A stretch of DNA of 64,000 nt, taken from positions 186,001 through 250,000 of the forward strand of contig CAJPFI010000006.1 of NCBI GenBank assembly GCA_905339295.1, in the 5' to 3' direction. The DNA comes from Burkholderiales bacterium. GTDB lineage: Bacteria > Pseudomonadota > Gammaproteobacteria > Burkholderiales > Casimicrobiaceae. Positions 26,543 through 33,669 of the stretch are shown here, one piece after another (position 1 is the first letter of the stretch; each line of letters starts with the position of its first letter). A program made the translations under genes and the position numbers. The notes beneath the pieces are model-generated. The model was not told the origin of the DNA and made no database searches. It was given only the letters and a program-made list of their open reading frames with translations.

Positions 26543-27802
26543 TCAGGCGTCGCGGTGGAGGTGCGCCCGGGTCATCGGGTAGCCGGCCCCGACGTTTCCC
26601 TTGCTGACGGTGACCTGGAACAGGTGCGTGCGCCCGTGGCGCGAGCGGAACATCTCCGCGCAGGACACGAGGTAGGTCCGCCAGACGCGGCGGAACCGCT
26701 CGTCGAAGCGGTCCGGGGCGAGCGCGTGGATCGCGGGCCAGTTGCGCTCGAAGCGCTCGGCCCAGCAGTCGAGCGTCAGCGCGTAGTGGCGGCGCAGGTT
26801 CTCGACGTCGAGCACCTCGAGCCCGCAGCGCTCCATTTCGTCGATCGCCCGCGCCAGGCTCGGGATCCATCCCCCGGGGAAGACGTGCTTGCGGATGTAG
26901 AACTCGGTGTCGCGCACGCCGACGTGGCCGATGAAATGGATCACGCCGAGTCCGCCCGGCTTCAGCGCGTCGGCGTGCGCGCGTATCACGCGGGGCAACT
27001 GGTCGCGGCCGGCATGCTCGAGCGTGCCGATCGACAGGAGCTTGTCGTACTGGCCGGGGATCTCGCGGAAGTCGCATTCGATCACGCGCAGGCGCGACGC
27101 GAGTCCGCGGCGGCCGATCTCCGCGGAGAGCTCGGCGACCTGCTCGGGCGTCGTGTTGATGCCCGTGCCGAGCGCTCCGTAGCGCTCCCACGCGTGGAAC
27201 AGGAGGCCGCCCCAGCCGGTGCCCACGTCGACGAAGGTCTCGCCCGGCGCGAGCCGCACCTTGCGGCACACGTGGTCCATCTTGTTGCGCTGCGCCTCCT
27301 CGAGCGTCGTCGTGCCCTCGGTCCAGTACGCGCACGTGTACGTCATCGACGGCAGGTCGAGCCACTGCCGGTAGAACGGCGCACCGAGCCCGTAGTGGAA
27401 GCGCGCGTTCAGGCGCGCCTGCGCGACCGACCGGTTGGAGGTCTTCCGCTCGAGCCAGGCATTGCGCAGCCGGACGATCGGGTTCGGGACCGAGTCGAAC
27501 TCCGCCTCCATCGCGGCGCGGAAGGCGAGCGCGAAGTCGCCGTCCACGTCGAGGTCACCGTCGAAGTAGCTCTCGATGAGCCCGACGTGGCCGAGCCGCA
27601 ACGTGCGCCGCTGCGCCGACCGCGTGCGGAAGGCGATCGTGAAGGCGGGATCGCCCGCGCCGTGGCGGAAGTCGGTGCCGTTCGCGAAGGCGATGCGGAA
27701 CGGGATGCCGGTCGACTCGCTCATCCGCGCGACCAGCCGGCCGATGGCCCGCGAGAACGGGTCGCCGAGCGAGGTGCGTGGGTCTGCGCGCGGCACCGTC
27801 AT
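26543..27802 (-). CDS. CFA-synthase-family SAM methyltransferase, TmsB/UfaA-like
   Basis: This 419-residue enzyme matches cyclopropane fatty acid synthase over its catalytic half: Y-T-C-A-Y-W near 165-170, the SAM-binding V-D-V-G-T-G-W-G-G-L near 198-207, G-T-L-E-H-A-G with the Glu of the active site and Y-I-R-K-H-V-F-P-G-G. The N-terminal 130 residues form the lipid-binding domain. CFA-family enzymes add a methylene group from SAM to an unsaturated phospholipid acyl chain; with a reductase next door the product may be a 10-methyl branched chain. It opens the minus-strand operon; its 5' flank (27803-28053) is noncoding. Confidence 0.85.
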   Translation of the reverse strand: MTVPRADPRTSLGDPFSRAIGRLVARMSESTGIPFRIAFANGTDFRHGAGDPAFTIAFRTRSAQRRTLRLGHVGLIESYFDGDLDVDGDFALAFRAAMEAEFDSVPNPIVRLRNAWLERKTSNRSVAQARLNARFHYGLGAPFYRQWLDLPSMTYTCAYWTEGTTTLEEAQRNKMDHVCRKVRLAPGETFVDVGTGWGGLLFHAWERYGALGTGINTTPEQVAELSAEIGRRGLASRLRVIECDFREIPGQYDKLLSIGTLEHAGRDQLPRVIRAHADALKPGGLGVIHFIGHVGVRDTEFYIRKHVFPGGWIPSLARAIDEMERCGLEVLDVENLRRHYALTLDCWAERFERNWPAIHALAPDRFDERFRRVWRTYLVSCAEMFRSRHGRTHLFQVTVSKGNVGAGYPMTRAHLHRDA

Positions 27803-28053
27803 GCGCCGCTCGAGCGATCGCGATCCTTCCGCGGGCGAGCGGGACGGTGCGGGGATGTCGTCATCGGGCGGCCATTATCGTCCCTGCCGGCGGTCCGCGG
27901 GGAACGCGGTATCGAGCAGGTCGACCCGCTCGACCGGCGGGAAGCACGCGTTTCGCGCGCGCAGGCTATTGAGGCGCGCCGGGGACTGCGCTAACGTAGC
28001 CGGGAGGCGGGGTGGCGAGCGCGCCCCGGGTCCTGTATCCGCGAGGCACTCCG

Positions 28054-28479
28054 ATGGAACTGCCAGCCAGCCTGATCGTCGACTGCATGCCGGTCGCGTG
28101 GCCGGAACGGCGGCTGCGCGTTTCGCCGCGGTGCGGACGCGCGCGCATCGCCGGCCCCGGCGACGACGAGGACGACGACGAGGATGAAACGCCGATCGGC
28201 GACCCGGACGAGGACGACTGGGAGGGGGAGGACTGGGACGACGACGACGACGAGCCGATCCACGCCTGCCCGCGCCCGCCGCGCGGCCCCGGGGACGCGG
28301 ACGAGGATGACGAGGCGCCGATGGGCGACCCGCCCGACGACGACCCCACCGACGATCCGGACGACGAGGACGAAGGCGAGGGTGACGACGAGCCGCTGCA
28401 CGGTCGAGGCGCGCCGTCCGCGGCGTCGCGGACAGGGGGGCGGTGCTGCCGTCAGATCGCGCCGGCGAAACGCCGGTAG
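28054..28479 (+). CDS. Asp/Glu-rich small hypothetical protein
   Basis: The frame from ATG 28054 codes 141 residues: a short ordinary start (M-E-L-P-A-S-L-I-V-D-C-M-P-V-A-W-P), then about 80 residues dominated by Asp and Glu, with two related units P-I-G-D-P-D-E-D-D and P-M-G-D-P-P-D-D-D-P, and a basic Cys-containing tail. No domain is recognised. A GTG at 28012 could extend it by 14 residues. The end overlaps the convergent paaX by 28 bp. The acidic run could be a metal-binding or disordered tail, or merely a low-complexity GAC/GAG stretch that is not translated. Confidence 0.35.
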   Translation: MELPASLIVDCMPVAWPERRLRVSPRCGRARIAGPGDDEDDDEDETPIGDPDEDDWEGEDWDDDDDEPIHACPRPPRGPGDADEDDEAPMGDPPDDDPTDDPDDEDEGEGDDEPLHGRGAPSAASRTGGRCCRQIAPAKRR

Positions 28480-29402
28480 AACGACGGCTGCACCGGCGGA
28501 AGCGCTTCGCCCTCGGCGGCGAATGCGGCCGCGAGATGCGATTGGGCCAGCGGTTGCGCGACCCGGTAGAAGTCGCGGCACAGCCGGTAGGCGTCCGCAC
28601 CGGGCCAGTCGGGAGGCAGCACTTCGCGCGGCAGTTGCGGATCGCGCAGGCGCACGCGGCGGTAGGCGTGGACGAGCAGCGTCCGGATCGCGAACGCCTG
28701 CGCCGGGTCGGGGCTCACGCGCCGGCGGAACGCCGCGGTGACGCCCGAGAAGCGCGCGAGGAAGCGGCGATAGTCGCCGGCGAGCGCGGCCAGCGCGTAC
28801 ACGGACTCGGCGCGCGACGCAAGCGTCGGCAGGTCCGCGTCCGGCGATTCGCGCGCGTCGAACCCGATCACCGCGCGGCCGGCGCCGAGCGCGTCGACGA
28901 TCCGCGCCGGCGCGCCGTCGCGCCGCGCCGGACGCAGGTGGACGCCGGGCGCGAACGCCGCGAAGCCGGCCCACGCGAGCTCGTCGCGCAGGCGCCGTCG
29001 CGCAGCCGGCCCCGCGCCCTCGCCGTGCGCGACGACCGCCTCCCACTCGCCGTCCCAGGGCTCGAACGGGGCGTCGTACACGCGGTGGAACGCGCGCGCG
29101 AAGCGTTCGCTTCCGCCGGCTGTCAGGCGGTAGCGGCTGCGCCGGCCGACCGGCTCGGCCTCGAGCCAGCCGTCGCGGGCGACGCGGAAGATGCCGGTGC
29201 GCACCGCGCGCTCGTTGACGCCGAGGTCGGCGAGGAGCCTGATGAGCGCGGCGAGCCAGGCGACGCCGCCGTGCGGCACCAGCGCGTCGCCCCACACGGT
29301 GACGATCAGCGACGGCACGCGCGGCGGGTCGGCGGCGAGCTCGTGCCGGATCCAGCGCGCGAGGACGGGATCCGCGGCGGCGACCGGGCGCGTGGCGGGC
29401 AT
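28452..29402 (-). CDS. paaX: Phenylacetate-responsive transcriptional repressor PaaX
   Basis: The 316-residue protein has the three PaaX regions: an N-terminal winged helix (P-S-L-I-V-T-V-W-G-D and R-T-G-I-F-R-V-A-R-D-G-W-L near 30-80), a middle domain and the C-terminal D-P-Q-L-P-R-E-V-L-P-P-D-W-P-G signature. PaaX represses paa genes and releases DNA when phenylacetyl-CoA binds. The gene is divergent from paaA across 124 bp. The ATG at 29402 gives the family length; the longer open frame upstream would run through the promoter. No Shine-Dalgarno is seen and a good -10 lies only 7 bp upstream, so the mRNA may be leaderless. Confidence 0.93.
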   Translation of the reverse strand: MPATRPVAAADPVLARWIRHELAADPPRVPSLIVTVWGDALVPHGGVAWLAALIRLLADLGVNERAVRTGIFRVARDGWLEAEPVGRRSRYRLTAGGSERFARAFHRVYDAPFEPWDGEWEAVVAHGEGAGPAARRRLRDELAWAGFAAFAPGVHLRPARRDGAPARIVDALGAGRAVIGFDARESPDADLPTLASRAESVYALAALAGDYRRFLARFSGVTAAFRRRVSPDPAQAFAIRTLLVHAYRRVRLRDPQLPREVLPPDWPGADAYRLCRDFYRVAQPLAQSHLAAAFAAEGEALPPVQPSFYRRFAGAI

Positions 29403-29526
29403 CGATAAAATGATACAGGCTTTACGACGAATGTCGCAGTAGCGTATCGTATCTTCGACGCTGCGGACGAGTCCGGCCCCCGCCACGGAGGCCGGCGCGG
29501 TCCGCGCGACGCGAGGAGGCCTGGCG
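29403..29526. promoter_or_regulatory. Divergent paaX-paaA control region
   Basis: This is an AT-richer island. For paaA, TTTACG (29421-29426) and TATCGT (29445-29450) form a -35/-10 pair with an 18-bp spacer, each matching consensus at 4 of 6. For paaX, TATCAT on the minus strand (29410-29415) is a 5-of-6 match and ends 7 bp before the ATG. The half sites GATAC (29412-29416) and GTATC (29444-29448, repeated 29449-29453) form an interrupted inverted repeat overlapping both -10 elements, a natural place for PaaX to bind. The operator assignment is inference. Confidence 0.5.
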
Positions 29527-30522
29527 ATGTACGCGCAACTGGTCGACACCGGACTGAAGAAGGTCGTCGACCCGGCCGAGATGACGCCCGAGGAGCGCGC
29601 GTTCCAGGCGCGCGTCGACGCGGACGTGAAGGTCGAGCCGAAGGACTGGATGCCCGACGCGTACCGCCGCACGCTCGTCCGCCAGATCCAGCAGCACGCG
29701 CACTCCGAGATCGTCGGGATGCTCCCCGAGGGCAACTGGGTGACGCGCGCGCCGACGCTCAAGCGCAAGGCGATCCTGATGGCGAAGATCCAGGACGAGG
29801 GCGGGCACGGGCTCTACCTGTACTCGGCCGCCGAGACGCTGGGCGTATCGCGCGACGACCTCATCGACGACCTGCATGCCGGCAAGGTCAAGTACTCGTC
29901 GATCTTCAACTACCCGACGCTCAACTGGGCCGACATCGGCGCGATCGGCTGGCTGGTCGACGGCGCGGCGATCATGAACCAGATCCCGCTGTGCCGCTGC
30001 AGCTACGGGCCCTACGCGCGCGCGATGGTGCGCATCTGCAAGGAGGAGTCGTTCCACCAGCGCCAGGGCTTCGACATCATGCTGTCGATGTGCCGCGGCA
30101 CGCCCGAGCAGAAGGCGATGGCGCAGGACTCGCTCGATCGCTGGTGGTGGCCGTCGCTGATGATGTTCGGGCCGCCCGACGCGGAGAGCGTCCACTCGGC
30201 GCAGTCGATGCGCTGGAAGATCAAGCTCCTGTCGAACGACGAGCTGCGCCAGCGCTTCGTCGACCAGACCGTGCCGCAGGCGGAGTTCCTCGGGCTGACC
30301 GTGCCCGATCCCGCGCTGCGCTGGAACGAGGAGCGCGGCCACCATGACATCGGCCCGATCGACTGGAGCGAGTTCCAGGACGTGCTGCGCGGCCACGGGC
30401 CGTGCAACCGCGATCGCCTGCGCACGAGGAAGCAGGCGTGGGAGGACGGCGAGTGGGTGCGCGAGGCCGCGATGGCGCACGCGCGCAAGCGGGCGGAGCG
30501 CGCGGCGCGGGCGGCGGCGTGA
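29527..30522 (+). CDS. paaA: Phenylacetyl-CoA 1,2-epoxidase catalytic subunit PaaA
   Basis: The 331-residue diiron subunit shows [10 protein letters not shown] near 61-70, K-I-Q-D-E-G-G-H at about 87-94 and K-E-E-S-F-H-Q-R near 173-180, which supply the carboxylate and His ligands of the metal pair. The complex PaaABCE uses O2 and NADPH to epoxidise the ring of phenylacetyl-CoA. GAGGAGG stands 9 bp before the ATG. It is the first gene of the paa operon and lies 13 bp before paaB. Confidence 0.97.
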   Translation: MYAQLVDTGLKKVVDPAEMTPEERAFQARVDADVKVEPKDWMPDAYRRTLVRQIQQHAHSEIVGMLPEGNWVTRAPTLKRKAILMAKIQDEGGHGLYLYSAAETLGVSRDDLIDDLHAGKVKYSSIFNYPTLNWADIGAIGWLVDGAAIMNQIPLCRCSYGPYARAMVRICKEESFHQRQGFDIMLSMCRGTPEQKAMAQDSLDRWWWPSLMMFGPPDAESVHSAQSMRWKIKLLSNDELRQRFVDQTVPQAEFLGLTVPDPALRWNEERGHHDIGPIDWSEFQDVLRGHGPCNRDRLRTRKQAWEDGEWVREAAMAHARKRAERAARAAA

Positions 30523-30535
30523 GGGAGGCGGGGCG

Positions 30536-30820
30536 ATGACCAGCGAATGGCCGTTGTGGGAGGTGTTCATCCGCAGCCAGCACGGGCTCGCGCACAAGCA
30601 CGCGGGCAGCCTGCATGCGAGCGACGCGGCGATGGCGGTCAAGAACGCGCGCGACGTCTACACGCGGCGCAACGAGGGCGTGTCGATCTGGGTCGTGCGC
30701 TCGTCGGACATCGTCGCGTCGTCGCCGGGCGACCGCGCGGCGCTGTTCGATCCGGCGCAGAGCAAGGTCTACCGGCATCCGACGTTCTTTCCGATGCCCG
30801 ACGACGTCAAGCACATCTGA
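30536..30820 (+). CDS. paaB: Phenylacetyl-CoA epoxidase subunit PaaB
   Basis: This 94-residue protein is the small PaaB subunit, with the usual W-P-L-W-E-V-F-I-R-S start, A-R-D-V-Y-T-R-R in the middle and Y-R-H-P-T-F-F-P near the end. PaaB bridges the PaaA-PaaC units in the epoxidase complex. The ATG is preceded by GAGGCGGGG, and paaC follows after 29 bp. Confidence 0.96.
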   Translation: MTSEWPLWEVFIRSQHGLAHKHAGSLHASDAAMAVKNARDVYTRRNEGVSIWVVRSSDIVASSPGDRAALFDPAQSKVYRHPTFFPMPDDVKHI

Positions 30821-30849
30821 CGGGGATCCCTGCTCCCCGTCCCGCGCCC

Positions 30850-31605
30850 ATGAAGGACACCGACCGCTTCGAGTTCCTGCTCCGCTTCGGCGACAGCGCG
30901 CTCGTGCTCGCGCAGCGTCTGTCCGAATGGGTCGGCAAGGGGCCGATCGTCGAGGAGGACATCGCGCTCACCAACGTCGGGCTCGACCTGGTCGGGCAGG
31001 CGCGCATGTGGCTCTCCTGCGCCGGCGAGGTCGAGGGGCGCGGTCGCGACGAGGACGCGCTCGCGTTCCGGCGCGACGCGCACGAGTTCCGCAACGCCCT
31101 TCTGGTCGAGCAGCCCAACGGCGGATACGCGGACACGATGGCGCGGCAGTTCCTGTTCGACCACTGGCACCTGCTCGCGCTGAAGGCGATGGAAGGATCG
31201 CGCGACGAGCGGGTCGCGGCGATCGCGGCGAAGTCGGCGAAGGAGGTCGCCTACCACGTCGAGCGGTCGACCGACTGGGTGATCCGGCTGGGCGACGGCA
31301 CCGACGTCTCGCACGAGCGGATGCAGGACGCGATCGACGGCCTGTGGATGTTCGCCGGCGAGCTGTTGCTGCCGGACGCGGTCGACGATGCGGCCGCGCG
31401 AGCAGGCATCGGCCCCGACCTCGCGGCGCTCGCGTCGCCCTGGCGCGAAGCGGTCGGCGCGGCGCTCGCCGAGGCGACGATCGCCGTCCCCGCGGACGAC
31501 TGGGCGCAGCGCGGCGGGCGGCAGGGACGGCACACCGAGCACCTGGGCCACCTGCTCGCCGAGCTGCAGTTCCTGCAGCGCGCCTATCCCGGCGCGCAGT
31601 GGTGA
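30850..31605 (+). CDS. paaC: Phenylacetyl-CoA epoxidase structural subunit PaaC
   Basis: The 251-residue helical subunit has the PaaC features L-R-F-G-D-S-A-L-V-L-A-Q-R-L, E-D-I-A-L-T-N-V-G-L-D-L and F-L-F-D-H-W-H. It is a ferritin-like fold without a working metal site and holds PaaA in the complex. The ATG at 30850 gives the expected N-terminus. The stop overlaps a GTG that can start paaD. Confidence 0.96.
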   Translation: MKDTDRFEFLLRFGDSALVLAQRLSEWVGKGPIVEEDIALTNVGLDLVGQARMWLSCAGEVEGRGRDEDALAFRRDAHEFRNALLVEQPNGGYADTMARQFLFDHWHLLALKAMEGSRDERVAAIAAKSAKEVAYHVERSTDWVIRLGDGTDVSHERMQDAIDGLWMFAGELLLPDAVDDAAARAGIGPDLAALASPWREAVGAALAEATIAVPADDWAQRGGRQGRHTEHLGHLLAELQFLQRAYPGAQW

Positions 31606-32174
31606 GCGCGATGCCGATCGACACGCAGCGTGCGGTCGACGAGGCCGCGGCGCCCGACCGCGGAGTCGCAGACCTCGCGGCGGTCTGGCTCGCGCTCGCC
31701 GCGATTCCCGACCCGGAGATCCCGGTCGTGTCGATCGTCGATCTCGGCATCGTGCGCGCGGTCGCCCGCGAGGGCGCGGGCGTGGTGGTCCGCGTGACGC
31801 CGACCTACTCGGGCTGCCCGGCGACCGAGCTGATCTTCGGCGCGATCCGCGACTCGCTCGCGGCGATCGGCCTTCCCGATGCGCGCGTCGAGGTGCAGCT
31901 CGCGCCGGCGTGGACGACCGACTGGATCGCGGCCGACGGAAAGCGCCGGCTGCGCGAGTACGGCATCGCGCCGCCGGGGTCCGCGATCCCCGGCGTCGCC
32001 GCCATCGACGTACGCGGCATCAGCCCGCTGCGCGCCGCCGGGGTCGTCGTGCCGTGTCCGCGCTGCGGTTCCACGCGCACGCGCCTCACCGCGCAGTTCG
32101 GGTCGACGGCGTGCAAGGCGCTCTACCGGTGCGACGAGTGCCTGGAGCCGTTCGACTATTTCAAGCCGCATTGA
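31602..32174 (+). CDS. paaD: PaaD, DUF59/MIP18-type maturation protein for the epoxidase
   Basis: A 190-residue protein with an N-terminal MIP18/DUF59 domain (I-P-D-P-E-I-P-V-V-S-I-V-D-L-G and Y-S-G-C-P-A-T) and a C-terminal zinc-ribbon-like part with C-P-R-C-G-S and C-D-E-C. PaaD is required for the epoxidase to work, probably by helping cluster or metal insertion into the PaaE/PaaA system. GTG at 31602 overlaps the paaC stop (GTGA); an ATG nine bases later is an equally reasonable start (187 residues). A 186-bp spacer with an inverted repeat separates it from paaE. Confidence 0.93.
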   Translation: MSAMPIDTQRAVDEAAAPDRGVADLAAVWLALAAIPDPEIPVVSIVDLGIVRAVAREGAGVVVRVTPTYSGCPATELIFGAIRDSLAAIGLPDARVEVQLAPAWTTDWIAADGKRRLREYGIAPPGSAIPGVAAIDVRGISPLRAAGVVVPCPRCGSTRTRLTAQFGSTACKALYRCDECLEPFDYFKPH

Positions 32175-32221
32175 CCGGAGGGCGGGACGCGGAGCCGTGA
32201 ACGTGGGTCTCGGGAGCGCGT

Positions 32222-32305
32222 TGCGGGTCGGGCTTCGGCCCGGCGACGGTCGATGCCGGGTCGACGCGCGTCGTCGGTCGACGTCGGGCCGAAGCCCGAC
32301 CCGCA
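32222..32305. repeat. 21-bp inverted repeat (REP-like) between paaD and paaE
   Basis: The arms 32222-32242 and 32285-32305 are perfectly complementary over 21 bp with a 42-base centre. Each arm by itself contains a short hairpin, C-GGGC-TTCG-GCCC-G in the left arm and its complement on the right. The centre also holds GTCGAC sites. This twin-hairpin arrangement is that of a REP/BIME-type element, which can stabilise or weaken read-through inside an operon. Only this copy was noticed in the window. Confidence 0.7.
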
Positions 32306-32360
32306 GGACGAGCGCCATCCTCGACGCCCGCACCCCTTCGCCGCATCCGACGCTGCGTCC

Positions 32361-33443
32361 ATGAGCCGCTTCCACGCCCTTCCGATCGCGCGCATCGACA
32401 GGGAAACGCGCGACGCGGTCGCGATCACGTTCGAGGTGCCCGAGCGCCTGCGCGACCAGTTCCGCTACGAGCCGGGCCAGCACCTGACGCTCAGGGCCGC
32501 CATCGCCGGCCGCGACGTGCGCCGCTCGTATTCGATCTGCTCGGCCGCGCAGGACGGGGTGCTGCGCATCGCCGTGAAGCGCGACCCGGGCGGCGTGTTC
32601 TCGACCTGGGCGAACGAATCGCTCAAGGTCGGCGACACGGTCGACGTGATGCCGCCGATGGGGCACTTCAACGTTCCGATCGACGCGGGGGCGCGGCATC
32701 ACTACGTCGGCTTCGCCGCGGGCAGCGGCATCACGCCGCTCCTGTCGATCGTCAAGACGACGCTCGCGGCCGAGCCGCGATCCCACTTCACGCTGTTCTA
32801 CGGCAACCGCGCGTCGGGCAGCGTGATGTTCCGCGAGGAGCTTGCCGCGCTGAAGGACCGCTGGCTCGACCGCTTCAACCTCGTGCACGTGCTCTCGCGC
32901 GAGGCGCAGGACATCGAGCTCCTGCACGGGCGCATCGACCGCGCGCGCGCCGACGCGCTGCTCGACCGCTGGGTGCCGCTCGCCGAAGTGGACGCCGTGT
33001 TCGTCTGCGGGCCGGAGGGCATGATGGGCGCGGTGACGGAGGCGCTCGCGGCGCGCGGCTTCCCGGCGGCGAAGGTCAAGGTCGAGCGCTTCGCGTCGAG
33101 CATCCCGAGGCACGAGCACCAGCCGGCGCGCGTCCCGCCCGCGGGGCGCTCGCAGACCGAGGTCACGGTCGTCATCGACGGGATGCGCAAGACGTACACG
33201 CTCGACCGGACGAAGGAGAGCCTGCTCGACGGGGCGCTCGCGAACGGGATCGAGATGCCGTATTCCTGCAAGGGCGGCGTATGCTCGACCTGCCGCTGCA
33301 GGCTGGTCGAAGGCGAGGTCGACATGGACGTCAACTTCGCGCTCGAGGACTACGAAGTCGCGCGCGGGTTCGTGCTCGCCTGCCAGAGCTATCCGGCGAC
33401 CGACAAGGTCGTCGTCGACTTCGACCAGACCGGAATGGGATGA
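32361..33443 (+). CDS. paaE: Phenylacetyl-CoA epoxidase reductase PaaE
   Basis: The 360-residue reductase has a ferredoxin-reductase FAD domain (R-R-S-Y-S-I-C-S at about 51-58), an NAD(P) domain (A-A-G-S-G-I-T-P-L near 117-125, C-G-P-E-G-M-M near 216-222) and a C-terminal plant-type 2Fe-2S domain with C-K-G-G-V-C-S-T-C and a fourth Cys in L-A-C-Q-S. It passes electrons from NADPH to the PaaA diiron site. The ATG at 32361 starts M-S-R-F-H; the open frame extends left into the repeat but without family similarity. Confidence 0.96.
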   Translation: MSRFHALPIARIDRETRDAVAITFEVPERLRDQFRYEPGQHLTLRAAIAGRDVRRSYSICSAAQDGVLRIAVKRDPGGVFSTWANESLKVGDTVDVMPPMGHFNVPIDAGARHHYVGFAAGSGITPLLSIVKTTLAAEPRSHFTLFYGNRASGSVMFREELAALKDRWLDRFNLVHVLSREAQDIELLHGRIDRARADALLDRWVPLAEVDAVFVCGPEGMMGAVTEALAARGFPAAKVKVERFASSIPRHEHQPARVPPAGRSQTEVTVVIDGMRKTYTLDRTKESLLDGALANGIEMPYSCKGGVCSTCRCRLVEGEVDMDVNFALEDYEVARGFVLACQSYPATDKVVVDFDQTGMG

Positions 33444-33586
33444 CGTCCGCGGGCATCCGCGCGGGGAACGGCGGCGTGGCCGACTCGCGGCACGTCGGGG
33501 GAGGCGCGCGTGGGGGAGGAGCGCGAGGCGGGCGGCACGGCAACGCCGTCCCGCCGTCCCGGGGCGCCATTCCCCTCCGGGGGCGG

Positions 33587-33604
33587 CGCGACGCCGGCGT
33601 CGCG
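33587..33604. repeat. 18-bp perfect palindrome in paaE-paaN spacer
   Basis: The bases 33587-33604 form a 9+9 perfect palindrome inside the 226-bp spacer between paaE and paaN. Downstream, TGCTACATT (33621-33629) resembles an extended -10 element, so the spacer may hold an internal promoter with the palindrome as an operator-like site. Both readings are tentative. Confidence 0.35.
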
Positions 33605-33669
33605 GGAGGGTCGTCCGCTCTGCTACATTCGCACCTCCGGCGCGGGGGCACGCACGCAAGGAGCAGGCC

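Noticed and set aside
27966-28349. Minus-strand poly-Ser/Gly-Pro frame
   Set aside because: It is the complement of the acidic GAC/GAG stretch; Ser runs arise from reading GTC/CTC-type complements in another frame and no start signal is visible.
28143-28410. The acidic repeat region as a CRISPR or tandem-repeat array
   Set aside because: The units vary in length and sequence at DNA level and have no constant spacers.
29403-29768. A 122-codon N-terminal extension of PaaX
   Set aside because: It would cross the paaA promoter and the start of paaA and has no similarity to PaaX, whose usual length is met from 29402.
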